Source of the DNA: Lacrimispora sphenoides JCM 1415
GTDB taxonomy: Bacteria > Bacillota > Clostridia > Lachnospirales > Lachnospiraceae
Length of the DNA stretch: 64,000 nt
Assembly: GCF_900105615.1 (NCBI RefSeq)
Contig: NZ_LT630003.1
Coordinates: 124,001 to 188,000, forward strand
Reading direction: 5' to 3'
A program made the position numbers and the translations under genes. Below the pieces are notes generated by a model, which saw only the letters and a list, made by a program, of their open reading frames with translations, did not search any database and was not told the origin of the DNA. Shown piece after piece: positions 1 to 8,404 of this stretch (position 1 is its first letter; each line of letters starts with the position of its first letter).

Positions 1-584
1 CGGAAAACTGCATGAAACTATATGAAATGCTTGGCAATATGAGGGATGAGGGGATCATAGACCAGGATGTGATCAACTGGAATCAGAAGGAGCTAATGAA
101 GGCATTTTCCAAGGGATATGTAAAGATCGCCATTGCAGAGCTAAGCTCCATGTCCATATTGGAGAATTCGGATAAGAAGTGCAAGTATAAAATCGCGGAA
201 ATCCCTTATATCCAGAAACAGACGTATCTGCTGCAGGGAGACAACATCGGGATCACGGTAACGGCGGATATGGAAGAATCCATAAAACTGCTGGATTACC
301 TTACATCCAGGGAGGTGGTTAAGAGCTATTACGAAAACACCTGCTGCCTTTCCGTAAGAACGGATGTAACGGTAAATCCCGGACTGGTAAGAGGTCTTCC
401 GGATGAATTCGTGGAACGGGAGAGAAACCAGAGCATCTTAAAAAATGCCTACACCACATGGTTTATCATATCAGATGGAATTGCAGGGAATCTAACGGCT
501 TTTCTCGGAGACAAGACCATGACACCGGAGGAGGTTTCCAAAAGGCTTCAGGGTGACATCAGGAGCGCCATTTTAGAAAGGTAG
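1..584 (+). CDS. Extracellular solute-binding protein, C-terminal part (5' truncated by window edge)
   Basis: The reading frame is open to the first base (Glu-Asn-Cys precede the first Met at 12), so this is the tail of a larger gene rather than a 190-residue protein. It resembles the C-terminal lobe of family 1 (CUT1) sugar-binding proteins: a 'GDNIGITVTADMEES' segment, then 'LLDYLTSREVVKSYYENTCCLSVR', the usual helix where such proteins count residues left from the end, and a final helix with 'MTPEEVSKRLQGDI'. It would capture a sugar outside the membrane for an ABC importer. The permeases are not seen, so they lie upstream or are shared with the next operon. Family assignment is by pattern only; the substrate is unknown. 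Confidence 0.75.
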   Translation, partial: ENCMKLYEMLGNMRDEGIIDQDVINWNQKELMKAFSKGYVKIAIAELSSMSILENSDKKCKYKIAEIPYIQKQTYLLQGDNIGITVTADMEESIKLLDYLTSREVVKSYYENTCCLSVRTDVTVNPGLVRGLPDEFVERERNQSILKNAYTTWFIISDGIAGNLTAFLGDKTMTPEEVSKRLQGDIRSAILER

Positions 585-591
585 GCGGTAA

Positions 592-647
592 GAGTCAAGT
601 TCCCACCACTTCAATGCCGGAAAGGCATAAGTGGTGGGGACTTACTT
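592..647 (+). terminator. Long hairpin after the truncated binding-protein gene
   Basis: CCCACCACTT (602-611) pairs exactly with AAGTGGTGGG (629-638). An inner ATGCC/GGCAT stem (614-618/624-628) has loop GGAAA, and imperfect pairing extends outward to about 592 and 647. There is no U-run after it, so it may be a factor-dependent terminator, an mRNA-protecting hairpin or a mobile-element end rather than a classical intrinsic terminator. Confidence 0.5.
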
Positions 648-681
648 AATGAGATTAAAATTATACCCCTTTTCTAAAATT

Positions 682-711
682 TTGGAATACTCTGTAAAAC
701 TTTCTTATGAT
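682..711 (+). promoter_or_regulatory. Putative promoter of mannosidase ABC operon
   Basis: TTGGAA (682-687) and TATGAT (706-711) are separated by 18 bases. Transcription would start near 718 and give a leader of about 175 nt before the binding-protein start codon. The -10 element overlaps the palindrome ATGATATCAT (707-716). Confidence 0.4.
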
Positions 712-763
712 ATCATTTTCTTAACCACTATAAGAAACACGATTCACGGGTTACTTATAGTTA

Positions 764-868
764 ACGCGGCAGTCGCCGGAATAAGCATGCAGGCATAGTT
801 ATCCGGTTCGTTGCCCGCGTAGATAAAGATACCTTACAGGTATATGTTTCTTCCCAGAAAGTCTGGGA
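764..868 (+). ncRNA. Structured 5' leader RNA candidate
   Basis: Three stems can be drawn. An outer helix joins ACGCGGCA (764-771) to TGCCCGCGT (812-820) with one bulge. It encloses a helix of CCGGA (776-780) with TCCGG (802-806), continued by TAA/TTA (782-784/799-801). A small ATACC/GGTAT hairpin (829-833/839-843) follows, then a TCCCAGA/TCTGGGA hairpin (852-858/862-868) just before the ribosome binding site at 884-888. It matches no riboswitch consensus that I recognise. Confidence 0.4.
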
Positions 869-893
869 GACGAATAAGAGATGGGAGGGTTTT

Positions 894-2315
894 ATGAAGA
901 AAATGAAGAAAGTTGCAGCAGCGGTGCTTGCATCGGCCATGATTCTTTCCCTGGCAGCATGCCAGGGCTCCGGGACAAAGACGGAGACAACAGCCGGAGG
1001 AAAGACAGAAGCAGCTTCCGGGGAAACCGGAAAACCAGCAGAAACCCAGAGCACAGGCGGAAAGACGAAAATTTCCATCACCTTCCGGGATGGAGGAAGC
1101 GATGCTCTGAAGAACTGGTTTGAGAATGCGTATGAGACATATGATAAAAAGGATTCCATCGAACTTGACATTGCCCCCATTACTGCTTCAGAAGGAGATT
1201 ATTTTGCAAAGGTGGCGCTGGCACTTCAATCAGCGGATACGGCTCCGGACATAGTCTGCGAAGATACGTTCCAGCTTCCCTCAGACGTGGCAGCCGGTTA
1301 TCTTACCGATCTTTCAGCCTACTTAAAGGATTATAAGGAATGGAATGACGGGACCTTTTACGGGCCGCTGGTGGAGGGAGTTACATACAGTGACGGAAGC
1401 GTGTACGGAATCCCTTACTGTACCGATACCCGCGGATTGTGGTATAACAAGGACATATTTAAGGCAGCCGGCTTAGATACGGAGTGGCAGCCAAAAACCT
1501 GGCAGGATATCCTGGATACCTGCAAGGTCATCAAGGAGAAATGCCCGGACGTGGTGCCCTTCTGGTGCAATTCAGGAGTAGCGAGCGGAGAAGCCACCTC
1601 TATGCAGACCTATGAGATGCTTCTTTACGGGACAGGTGAGCAGCTGTTAGATGAAAATGACAAATGGATCGCATCCAGCGAAAATATTTTAAAATCCCTG
1701 AGTTTTATCAACACCATATATAAGGAAGGATACGGTCCCTCCCTTTCCAAGGTATTAAACGGAGAGGCAGGAAACATTGCTTCCAGAGAATATTTACCTG
1801 GAGGCAAGCTTGCCATTTCCTTAGACGGATACTGGATGACAGGAAATTACAAGGAAACAGGATCAGCTCCATGGCCGGAATATAAGGATAAGCTTGGTAT
1901 CGCAGCCATGCCCACCTCTGAGGGGCAGAAACCGGGTAGCATCACCATGTCAGGCGGCTGGGCATTATCCATACCACAGCTTTCCGATCAAAAGGATGCG
2001 GCAATGGATTTTATCAAGCACTGCATGAGTTATGATATTTATCTGGATACCATCATTGCCCAGGGAAATATTGCAACCAGAACTGATATTGCAGCAGATC
2101 CTACATACGCTTCCCAGCCCTTTATGGAAAAGTGCACCGGCTTTTTATCCGGAGCTTTCTACAGGCCAAGAAACAGCCAGTATTCAACGGTTACCACCCA
2201 TATACAGACTATGGTAGAATCGGTGGTGTCAGGTACGAGTCCGGAGGATGCAATGGCGCAGTATAAATCAGACGTGACGAACAGCGTTGGCGCAGATAAT
2301 ACCGTGACAAAATAA
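894..2315 (+). CDS. ABC sugar transporter solute-binding lipoprotein (CUT1 family)
   Basis: This 473-residue protein has a lipoprotein signal peptide: positively charged MKKMKK, a hydrophobic stretch, and lipobox LAAC with the acylated Cys at 23. A Gly/Thr/Glu-rich linker leads to a family 1 extracellular solute-binding fold, with typical 'VYGIPYCTDTRGLWYNKDIFKAAGL' near residues 165-190 and 'LAISLDGYWMTGNY' further on. It would hand a sugar or oligosaccharide to the two permeases that follow. A GH38 alpha-mannosidase in the same operon suggests alpha-mannosides or N-glycan fragments (inference). No ATPase gene is in the operon; CUT1 systems in Firmicutes often share one MsmK/MalK-type ATPase encoded elsewhere. 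The start is supported by GGAGG at 884-888. Confidence 0.93.
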   Translation: MKKMKKVAAAVLASAMILSLAACQGSGTKTETTAGGKTEAASGETGKPAETQSTGGKTKISITFRDGGSDALKNWFENAYETYDKKDSIELDIAPITASEGDYFAKVALALQSADTAPDIVCEDTFQLPSDVAAGYLTDLSAYLKDYKEWNDGTFYGPLVEGVTYSDGSVYGIPYCTDTRGLWYNKDIFKAAGLDTEWQPKTWQDILDTCKVIKEKCPDVVPFWCNSGVASGEATSMQTYEMLLYGTGEQLLDENDKWIASSENILKSLSFINTIYKEGYGPSLSKVLNGEAGNIASREYLPGGKLAISLDGYWMTGNYKETGSAPWPEYKDKLGIAAMPTSEGQKPGSITMSGGWALSIPQLSDQKDAAMDFIKHCMSYDIYLDTIIAQGNIATRTDIAADPTYASQPFMEKCTGFLSGAFYRPRNSQYSTVTTHIQTMVESVVSGTSPEDAMAQYKSDVTNSVGADNTVTK

Positions 2316-2332
2316 ACGTTCAGGATTTGAAG

Positions 2333-2378
2333 GGGAGGGCTAACGTGCAATAACAAAGCACCTGGCTCTCCCTGTTTT
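2333..2378 (+). terminator. Attenuating hairpin between binding protein and permease genes
   Basis: GGGAGGGCT (2333-2341) pairs with GGCTCTCCC (2364-2372) through nine pairs including two G-U, with an inner GTGC/GCAC stem, followed by TGTTTTT. It lies inside the operon, so it probably acts as a partial terminator or 3' stabiliser that lets the binding protein be made in excess of the permeases. Confidence 0.55.
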
Positions 2379-2427
2379 TATCCAAACGGATATATGCCCT
2401 GAAAGACAGGGCGGAAATGAGGAAACC

Positions 2428-3306
2428 ATGAATAAAAAAAGCAGCCCGCTGTTTGCGGAAGCAAGAAAATCAGTATTAATTCTGCCTTCTATGGTCCTTT
2501 TACTTATATTTTTTGTGATGCCGATTTTATTGACTGTTTATTATTCCTTTACAAACCTGGCATTATCAGGGGAGAATGCAAAACAGCTTAAATTTATCGG
2601 CCTGTCCAATTATGTCAGCATGTTTAAAGACCGCACCGTACGCATCAGCATAGTCAACACCCTTGTTTTTCTCCTTGGAAGCCTGATCGGGCAGCAGGTA
2701 CTGGGTTTTCTCATTGCCCTTAACATGAGAAACAGAAACAGGATCTTCCGGGGGATCGTAGGTCCTGTTTTCCTGGCAGGCTGGATCATGCCGGAGGTGG
2801 TTGTGGCTTTATGCTGCAGCACCTTTTTCGGAGATGAAGGTACCTTAAACCAGATCTTTTCTTTTTTCCATCTTCCCACCGTGGAATTCCTGTTTGCCAT
2901 TCCCATGGCAACGGTCATTTTAGCAAACATATGGCATGGGACTGCATTTTCCATGATGAACTTTCAGTCAGCGTTAGATGGGGTACCGGCGGATATTGAG
3001 GAAGCGGCAAAGGTGGATGGGGCAGGCCCTTTTCAGACCATGATCAGGATCATCCTTCCCTGCATCAAGAACACCATAGCCACAAATACCATGCTGAATA
3101 CCTTATCGACCCTGGGCGTATTCGGGCTGATCTACATGATGACAGGCGGGGGACCTGGAACCAAAACCCTGACCCTTCCCATTTTTATGTACCGGCAGGC
3201 GTTTATTTCCCAACAGCTGGGATACGGCACGGCTATTTCCATGATTCTGCTTGTGATCGGGATTGTGCTCAGTGTTTTTTATACAAGAGTCATGAGAAAG
3301 GACTAG
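2428..3306 (+). CDS. ABC sugar transporter permease, MalF/UgpA type
   Basis: This is a 292-residue integral membrane protein with a hydrophobic N-terminal segment and several further membrane spans. The EAA loop that contacts the ATPase starts near residue 191 ('EEAAKVDGAGPFQ...'). 'GGGPGTKTLTLPIFMYRQAF' towards the C-terminus is typical of the MalF/UgpA partner in CUT1 importers. It would form the translocation channel with the next permease. The 112-base gap after the binding-protein gene contains a hairpin with a U-run; the next gene starts 12 bases downstream, so both permeases are surely cotranscribed. Confidence 0.93.
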   Translation: MNKKSSPLFAEARKSVLILPSMVLLLIFFVMPILLTVYYSFTNLALSGENAKQLKFIGLSNYVSMFKDRTVRISIVNTLVFLLGSLIGQQVLGFLIALNMRNRNRIFRGIVGPVFLAGWIMPEVVVALCCSTFFGDEGTLNQIFSFFHLPTVEFLFAIPMATVILANIWHGTAFSMMNFQSALDGVPADIEEAAKVDGAGPFQTMIRIILPCIKNTIATNTMLNTLSTLGVFGLIYMMTGGGPGTKTLTLPIFMYRQAFISQQLGYGTAISMILLVIGIVLSVFYTRVMRKD

Positions 3307-3318
3307 AGGAGGTGCTTC

Positions 3319-4140
3319 ATGTATTGGAAATTAAGAAAAACGGTGCCCTATGGGGTGCTGACCCTATTAGCGGTTATATTTGTCCTTCCCCTGCTTTGGA
3401 TCGTGCTGGCTTCCTTTGACGGCAACGCTTCTCAGGCGGTGAAGGTGCCCACCCAGTGGACCCTTGATAATTACAAGGTGATCCTGTCCAGTCAGACCAA
3501 TCAGCGTGCATTTGCCAACGGACTGCTCATTTCCTTTGGACAGTCGGTCCTGGTGGTGTTTTTTGCAGGTCTGGCAGCCTATCCCCTGTCAAGATATGAA
3601 CTTCGTTATAAAAATCTGTTTTTATATACGATTTTATTTATGACATCCCTTCCCATAACGGCAGTCATGGTCCCGGTGTATAAGATGTTCCTGACCATTG
3701 GACTCTATGACAAGACTTTAGGTCTCATATTATTTTTGACGGCTACCTCCATGCCTTATGGGATCTGGCTTATGAAAAATTTTATGGACAATGTTCCAAT
3801 AGAACTGGAGGAGGCGGCCTGGGTAGATGGTGCGTCCACATTGGCAAGCATTAGGAAAATCATCGCTCCCTTAATGTTTCCGGGAATTTGCGTGGTTTTC
3901 ATCTTTACCTTTTCAGGGAGCTGGGGCAACTTTTTTATACCCTATATCCTGTTGCAGACCCTAAATAAATTACCGGCATCTGTAACCCTATATCAATTTT
4001 TCGGACAGCATGGTATGATAATATATGGACAGTTGGCCGCTTACTCAGCCATCTATGCCATTCCTTCTATATTCCTTTATATTTTGTCACAAAATTATAT
4101 GTCAAAGGGCTTTAATATGGCCGGCGCAGCCAAAGGCTGA
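3319..4140 (+). CDS. ABC sugar transporter permease, MalG/AraQ type
   Basis: This 273-residue membrane protein is the second channel subunit of the importer. It has an N-terminal span ('LLAVIFVLPLLWIVLASF'), several later hydrophobic segments, and the EAA loop near residue 164 ('EEAAWVDGASTLASIRKI'). The C-terminal 'QNYMSKGFNMAGAAKG' is the usual ending of MalG-like proteins. A GAGGAGG site lies just before the ATG. Its stop codon overlaps an ATG of the mannosidase frame by one base, but the more likely mannosidase start is 21 bases downstream. Confidence 0.93.
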   Translation: MYWKLRKTVPYGVLTLLAVIFVLPLLWIVLASFDGNASQAVKVPTQWTLDNYKVILSSQTNQRAFANGLLISFGQSVLVVFFAGLAAYPLSRYELRYKNLFLYTILFMTSLPITAVMVPVYKMFLTIGLYDKTLGLILFLTATSMPYGIWLMKNFMDNVPIELEEAAWVDGASTLASIRKIIAPLMFPGICVVFIFTFSGSWGNFFIPYILLQTLNKLPASVTLYQFFGQHGMIIYGQLAAYSAIYAIPSIFLYILSQNYMSKGFNMAGAAKG

Positions 4141-4160
4141 TGCATAAGGAGGAGATTACA

Positions 4161-7100
4161 ATGATACTGATCAAAGAACGGATTGGAAAATTGGTGGAAG
4201 ATCTTAAGGAACTTATCTATGTGAAAGAAGTTCCTGTCACCAGTTACCGGATGTTAAAATCCGGGGAACGCTTTTTAAATGTCCAGGACCTTCGTACCGA
4301 TGACTGGGAAGAGCTTACTAGTGCAGAACTGTGGGGCGGCCACAGGGAATATTTCTGGTTTGAAACAGTCATTACCATTCCTGAAGATTTTAAGGATCAA
4401 TGGGTGGTGTATGAATGCAAAACAGGAAGAGAAGGGCTGTGGGATGCCACAAATCCCCAGTTCACCATTTACGTCAATGGTGTCAGGCGGCAGGGGCTTG
4501 ACGTCAATCACAGGGAGGTACTGCTGACGGAAAAGGCAGAGCCAGGTGAGACGTTTCGAATCGTTTTATCCGCATTTACCGGGGATCAGAATTTTAAGCT
4601 TGTCATGGATTCCAGGATAAAGGTGTTAGACAGGGAATCAGAACAGTATTATTATGATATTTCCGTTCCCTATCAGGTCGCCAGGCTTCTTCCTGACAGC
4701 GACAGTGCCTATCTCTCCATCATTCATGCAGTGAATGAATCCTTAAATCTTCTGGATTTAAGAAAGGAATATTCGGAAGAATATTATGAAAGCCTTAAAA
4801 AAGCCCGGCAATACATGAAGGAAGAATTCTATGATAAATATAGCGGAAACAGCAAAGAAACGGTTTACTGCGTGGGCCATACCCACATTGACGTAGCCTG
4901 GTTATGGACCCTTGCGGTTACGGAGGATAAGGCGGTAAGAAGCTTTTCCACGGTGCTGGAGCTGATGAAACAGTATCCGGAATACATCTTCATGTCAAGC
5001 CAGCCCCAGCTTTATAAATATGTTAAGAAGCATGCTCCTGAGGTTTATGAAGAGATACAAAAACGTGTTGCAGAAGGAAGATGGGAGACAGAAGGCGGCA
5101 TGTTTGTGGAAGCAGACTGCAATCTTTCCTCCGGGGAGTCCCTTGTGCGCCAGTTCCTTCATGGCAAAGAATTTTTCAGGGAAGAATTGGGGAAGGACAA
5201 TGAAATTCTATGGCTTCCTGATGTGTTCGGATATTCTGCCGCCCTGCCTCAGATCATGAAAAAATGCGGCATCAAATACTTTATGACTACTAAAATCAGC
5301 TGGAATGAATTCAATAAAATGCCCTATGACACCTTTGAATGGGAAGGAATTGACGGAACCAGAATTTTAACCCATTTCAGCCCAAGCCGTGACTATCATA
5401 AGGCAGCGGAAGAAGGCGGAACAGAAACCGAGCATTTCACCACCTATAACGCATACATAAATCCTTCACAGGTAAAAGGAGCCTGGGCCAGATACAGCCA
5501 GAAATACCTAAATGATGAGGTCTTAATGTCCTTTGGCTACGGAGACGGTGGCGGCGGCCCTACCAAAGATATGCTGGAAAACCAGCGGAGGCTTGAAACA
5601 GGCATACCAGGCTGTCCAAGGACTGTGATGAGTACGTCTAAGGCATTTTTTGAAAAGCTGGATAAAGAAGTAAGAGGAAAAAAATATCTGCCTTCCTGGG
5701 TCGGAGAATTATACTTGGAATACCACAGGGGCACCTATACCTCTATGGCAAGAAATAAAAAGTTCAACCGGAAATCAGAATTTTTATTTGAGAATGCAGA
5801 ATTTTACTCCATGTTAGATGGAGTATTAAATCAGAATCCTTATCCCAGAGAGACCATAGAGGATGCATGGGAAGTGATTTTAAGAAACCAGTTCCATGAT
5901 ATCCTTCCGGGATCTTCCATTAAAGAGGTATATGAGGATTCCAAAAAGGAATACGAAACAATAGGGAAAGCTGGAAGGGAACTGGTGGATCATGCTCTTT
6001 CCAATGTTTTAGAGGGTGTGTCTGCCCATAAGGATAATTTGGTTGTATTTAATCCTAACAGCTTTGAGGGGGAGGGAGCCGTATCCTTTAAGGCTCCTGA
6101 GTACATGGAAAGCTTAGCGGTAAAGGATGGAGAGATCCTGTTTCCTGCACAGAAAGCTGGAGATGGTTCCTGGCTGTTTTGTGCTTCCCAGGTTCCTTCT
6201 AAGGGCTATAAGACCTTTGAACTGCGGGAAGGAAGCTGTGATACCGGCTTAAGAGCAGATGAGAGACATCTGGAGAATGAGTTTATCTGCGTGACCTTCC
6301 ATGAAAACGGACAGATTTCTTCGATTTATGATAAGCAGAATGAACGGGAAGTGTTAAAAGAAAACAGGCATGCCAATGTACTCATGACCTATGAAGACAG
6401 ACCTCACAACTATGATGCCTGGGATGTAAACAACTATTATGCAGAAAAGTCCTGGGAAATTACTGACGTAAGCAGCATGGAACTTGTGGAAAACGGTCCG
6501 GTCCGCGCTACAATTTGTGTAAAGAGAAGATATCTGGACTCCGTCATTGAACAGTACATCTCTCTGTTATACAACAGCCCGGAAATCATCATTCGCAATG
6601 AGATCGACTGGAAGGAAAACCATATCTTCTTAAAGTCGATTCTCCCGGTTGATATCCATACGGACGAAGCTACTTTTGAGATTCAGTACGGAAATGTAAA
6701 AAGAAAAACCCATTATAATACTATGTGGGATTATGCAAAATTTGAGGTATGCATGCATAAGTGGGTCGATGTTTCAGAAGATGATTATGGAGTCAGCATG
6801 ATCAATGACTGTAAGTACGGCTGTCACGTCCATGACGGTGAGATCGGAATCTCCATGTTAAAGTCGGCAACCTATCCAAACCCGGATGCAGATAAGGAGC
6901 ACCATAGCTTTGTATTTTCCATCTATCCTCACAAGGGCGACTGGAAAACGGCAAAAACAATACAAAAGGCTTATACCATGAATAATCCAATGACAGCTCT
7001 TGTAAAAGAGAAAGATGGAGGACACCTGCCCGGAGCCTTTTCTCTGGTAAAAGCGGATGCCGATAACGTTGTCATTGAGGTTGTGAAGCAGTCACAAAAG

Positions 7101-7301
7101 GGGAATGAACTCATCCTTCGCTTTTATGAGACAAACAACAGACGAACCGCCGGGAATATGACCTTTGGCATGGACATTCAGAGGATCATGGAATGCAACA
7201 TGCTGGAAGAAGATGAGGCAGAAGTAACCTGCCAGGACAGAATGGCTTCTTTTGCAATTCATCCTTATGAGATCAAAACGTGGAAGGTTACGTTCCGGTA
7301 A
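4161..7301 (+). CDS. Alpha-mannosidase, glycoside hydrolase family 38
   Basis: A cytoplasmic retaining alpha-mannosidase of about 1046 residues, the usual GH38 length, without a signal peptide. It would trim imported alpha-mannosyl oligosaccharides. Visible GH38 marks are 'HTHIDVAWLW' with zinc-binding His242 and Asp244, the nucleophile Asp354 in 'LPDVFGYS', and 'NQFHDILPGSSI' with a further zinc-ligand His. A central helical domain and a long C-terminal beta region follow. An in-frame ATG at 4140 overlaps the upstream stop, but AAGGAGGAG at 4146-4154 sits at correct distance only for 4161. It is the last gene of the operon, followed by a terminator. Bacterial GH38 enzymes vary in linkage preference, so alpha-1,2/1,3/1,6 specificity cannot be told. 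Confidence 0.95.
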   Translation: MILIKERIGKLVEDLKELIYVKEVPVTSYRMLKSGERFLNVQDLRTDDWEELTSAELWGGHREYFWFETVITIPEDFKDQWVVYECKTGREGLWDATNPQFTIYVNGVRRQGLDVNHREVLLTEKAEPGETFRIVLSAFTGDQNFKLVMDSRIKVLDRESEQYYYDISVPYQVARLLPDSDSAYLSIIHAVNESLNLLDLRKEYSEEYYESLKKARQYMKEEFYDKYSGNSKETVYCVGHTHIDVAWLWTLAVTEDKAVRSFSTVLELMKQYPEYIFMSSQPQLYKYVKKHAPEVYEEIQKRVAEGRWETEGGMFVEADCNLSSGESLVRQFLHGKEFFREELGKDNEILWLPDVFGYSAALPQIMKKCGIKYFMTTKISWNEFNKMPYDTFEWEGIDGTRILTHFSPSRDYHKAAEEGGTETEHFTTYNAYINPSQVKGAWARYSQKYLNDEVLMSFGYGDGGGGPTKDMLENQRRLETGIPGCPRTVMSTSKAFFEKLDKEVRGKKYLPSWVGELYLEYHRGTYTSMARNKKFNRKSEFLFENAEFYSMLDGVLNQNPYPRETIEDAWEVILRNQFHDILPGSSIKEVYEDSKKEYETIGKAGRELVDHALSNVLEGVSAHKDNLVVFNPNSFEGEGAVSFKAPEYMESLAVKDGEILFPAQKAGDGSWLFCASQVPSKGYKTFELREGSCDTGLRADERHLENEFICVTFHENGQISSIYDKQNEREVLKENRHANVLMTYEDRPHNYDAWDVNNYYAEKSWEITDVSSMELVENGPVRATICVKRRYLDSVIEQYISLLYNSPEIIIRNEIDWKENHIFLKSILPVDIHTDEATFEIQYGNVKRKTHYNTMWDYAKFEVCMHKWVDVSEDDYGVSMINDCKYGCHVHDGEIGISMLKSATYPNPDADKEHHSFVFSIYPHKGDWKTAKTIQKAYTMNNPMTALVKEKDGGHLPGAFSLVKADADNVVIEVVKQSQKGNELILRFYETNNRRTAGNMTFGMDIQRIMECNMLEEDEAEVTCQDRMASFAIHPYEIKTWKVTFR

Positions 7302-7310
7302 TCCTTTTTT

Positions 7311-7357
7311 CAAGCCGAAGCAGCAGACTTTTTAAGTCACTGCTTTGGCCTTTTTTT
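7311..7357 (+). terminator. Intrinsic terminator after alpha-mannosidase
   Basis: An imperfect stem of AGCCGAAGCAGCAGAC with GTCACTGCTTTGGC is followed by seven T from 7351. It ends the mannosidase operon. Confidence 0.75.
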
Positions 7358-7422
7358 ATGCAGCGGAAAAATAACTGGATTGTCTGATGGGTATGAAAAA
7401 AGTAGAAAAATCATGTTTATGT

Positions 7423-7462
7423 TTGCAGTTTTCTTCAAATGTGATACAATGATTGTATGACA
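7423..7462 (+). promoter_or_regulatory. Promoter and operator of the GntR regulator gene
   Basis: TTGCAG (7423-7428) and TACAAT (7445-7450) are 16 bases apart. A perfect inverted repeat ATACAAT-G-ATTGTAT covers 7444-7458, and the word TGTATGACA lies at 7454-7462, overlapping the -10/start region. The same word is found three more times (one imperfect) before the next operon, so autoregulation by the encoded GntR protein is likely. Confidence 0.6.
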
Positions 7463-7514
7463 TCATGGAATATTTAGACGAAAGATGAATTTGAAGAAGA
7501 GGGAGTGTGAATAA

Positions 7515-8210
7515 ATGGAAGAGGTTTCTAGAATTCCGATCGTGCAGCAGGTGGTGAACAGTATGAAGGAATTTGCTGCAGCAGACGGAATAGAAGTCGG
7601 GCAAAAATTGCCTACGGAAAAAGAATGGTGTGAGAAGCTGACGGTGGGTCGTGGTACAGTCAGAGAAGCTTTCCGTATTCTAGAGGCCCGTGGCCTGGTG
7701 GAGATCAAACCCGGACGAGGAGCATTTCTGGTCAGTAAAAAAGAGCTGGGGCAGGAAGAACTGGCAGAATGGTTCCTTAAAAATGAAGTGGAATTAAAAG
7801 ATTATATCGAGGTCCGAAGTGCCGTGGAACCCTTATGTGCAAGGATCGTAGCGAAACGGGCCACTGATGCGGAGCTTGAGCAGATTGAACGGATCCATTT
7901 CCGGTTTATCCGCGCAGTGGAGGAAGAGGACATCGCCGGGATGGCAAAATATGATGAGAAGCTGCACCGGCAGATCGTGGAAGCCAGCAAAAATAAGATG
8001 CTGATTTTTATGAGCAGAAAGATTGATGAGTGCATACGGGATTTCCGGTTAAAGACTTTCCAGGTACCGCAAAATGCACAGAATGCCATAAAAGCACATC
8101 ATAATATAGTGGAAGCCTTAAAAGCGCGGGACGAAGAGGTGTCAGAGCTTTATGCAAAGAGGCATATCTCTCTGATCAACACGGATTTGAATGTTATCAT
8201 TAAGCGGTAA
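7515..8210 (+). CDS. GntR family transcriptional regulator, FadR subfamily
   Basis: This 231-residue regulator has an N-terminal winged helix-turn-helix (residues ~10-75: 'LPTEKEWCEKLTVGRGTVREAFRILEARGLVEIKPGRGAFL', a textbook GntR motif). An all-helical FCD effector-binding domain follows, with 'DYIEVRSAVEPLCARIVAKRATDAEL', 'DEKLHRQIVEASKN' and 'AHHNIVEALKARD'. Asp and His residues in these segments fit the metal-binding pocket of FCD domains. It is transcribed alone, with its own promoter and terminator, just upstream of the ribose-type importer/transketolase operon. Shared TGTATGACA words make it the probable repressor of that operon, with a sugar or sugar phosphate as effector (inference). 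Confidence 0.93.
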   Translation: MEEVSRIPIVQQVVNSMKEFAAADGIEVGQKLPTEKEWCEKLTVGRGTVREAFRILEARGLVEIKPGRGAFLVSKKELGQEELAEWFLKNEVELKDYIEVRSAVEPLCARIVAKRATDAELEQIERIHFRFIRAVEEEDIAGMAKYDEKLHRQIVEASKNKMLIFMSRKIDECIRDFRLKTFQVPQNAQNAIKAHHNIVEALKARDEEVSELYAKRHISLINTDLNVIIKR

Positions 8211-8224
8211 GAGGTATAAAAAGC

Positions 8225-8267
8225 AGCAGCAGAACGAATGGAAGTAGATCGTTCTGCTGCTTTTTTA
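8225..8267 (+). terminator. Intrinsic terminator after the GntR gene
   Basis: A perfect 13-base stem AGCAGCAGAACGA (8225-8237) with TCGTTCTGCTGCT (8249-8261) is followed by a T-run. Confidence 0.9.
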
Positions 8268-8317
8268 GGGGAATTTCCAGAAAATGGAAGAGGTGTAATA
8301 CAATCTCAGAGGGAAAG

Positions 8318-8326
8318 TGTATGACA
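8318..8326 (+). promoter_or_regulatory. Putative GntR operator, upstream copy
   Basis: TGTATGACA, an inverted repeat of the form TGT-N3-ACA, is identical to the word at 7454-7462. It lies 36 bases before the -35 element of the sugar operon. FadR-type GntR regulators are known to bind short dyads of this architecture. Confidence 0.5.
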
Positions 8327-8362
8327 GACCTTTGTTAGTTTTGCATAATTTTAAAAATCCTA

Positions 8363-8391
8363 TTGACAAATTTCGATAAAAAATGTATTAT
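8363..8391 (+). promoter_or_regulatory. Promoter of the ribose-type importer/transketolase operon
   Basis: Consensus TTGACA (8363-8368) and TATTAT (8386-8391) are separated by 17 bases. Transcription should start near 8398, leaving a leader of about 160 nt. The operator-like word at 8405-8413 lies directly at the start of the transcript. Confidence 0.8.
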
Positions 8392-8404
8392 TTAGTTGCG
8401 ATAT

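Noticed and set aside
707..716. ATGATATCAT, present also at 8450-8459, as a shared operator
   Set aside because: A 10-base AT-rich palindrome can recur by chance, and the two operons have different gene content; kept only as a side note.
761..1180. 139-codon minus-strand open frame over the start of the binding-protein gene
   Set aside because: It overlaps the signal peptide and linker of the real gene and has no start site signals.
4140..4160. Alternative mannosidase start overlapping the permease stop
   Set aside because: No ribosome binding site fits it, whereas AAGGAGGAG is correctly spaced for ATG 4161.
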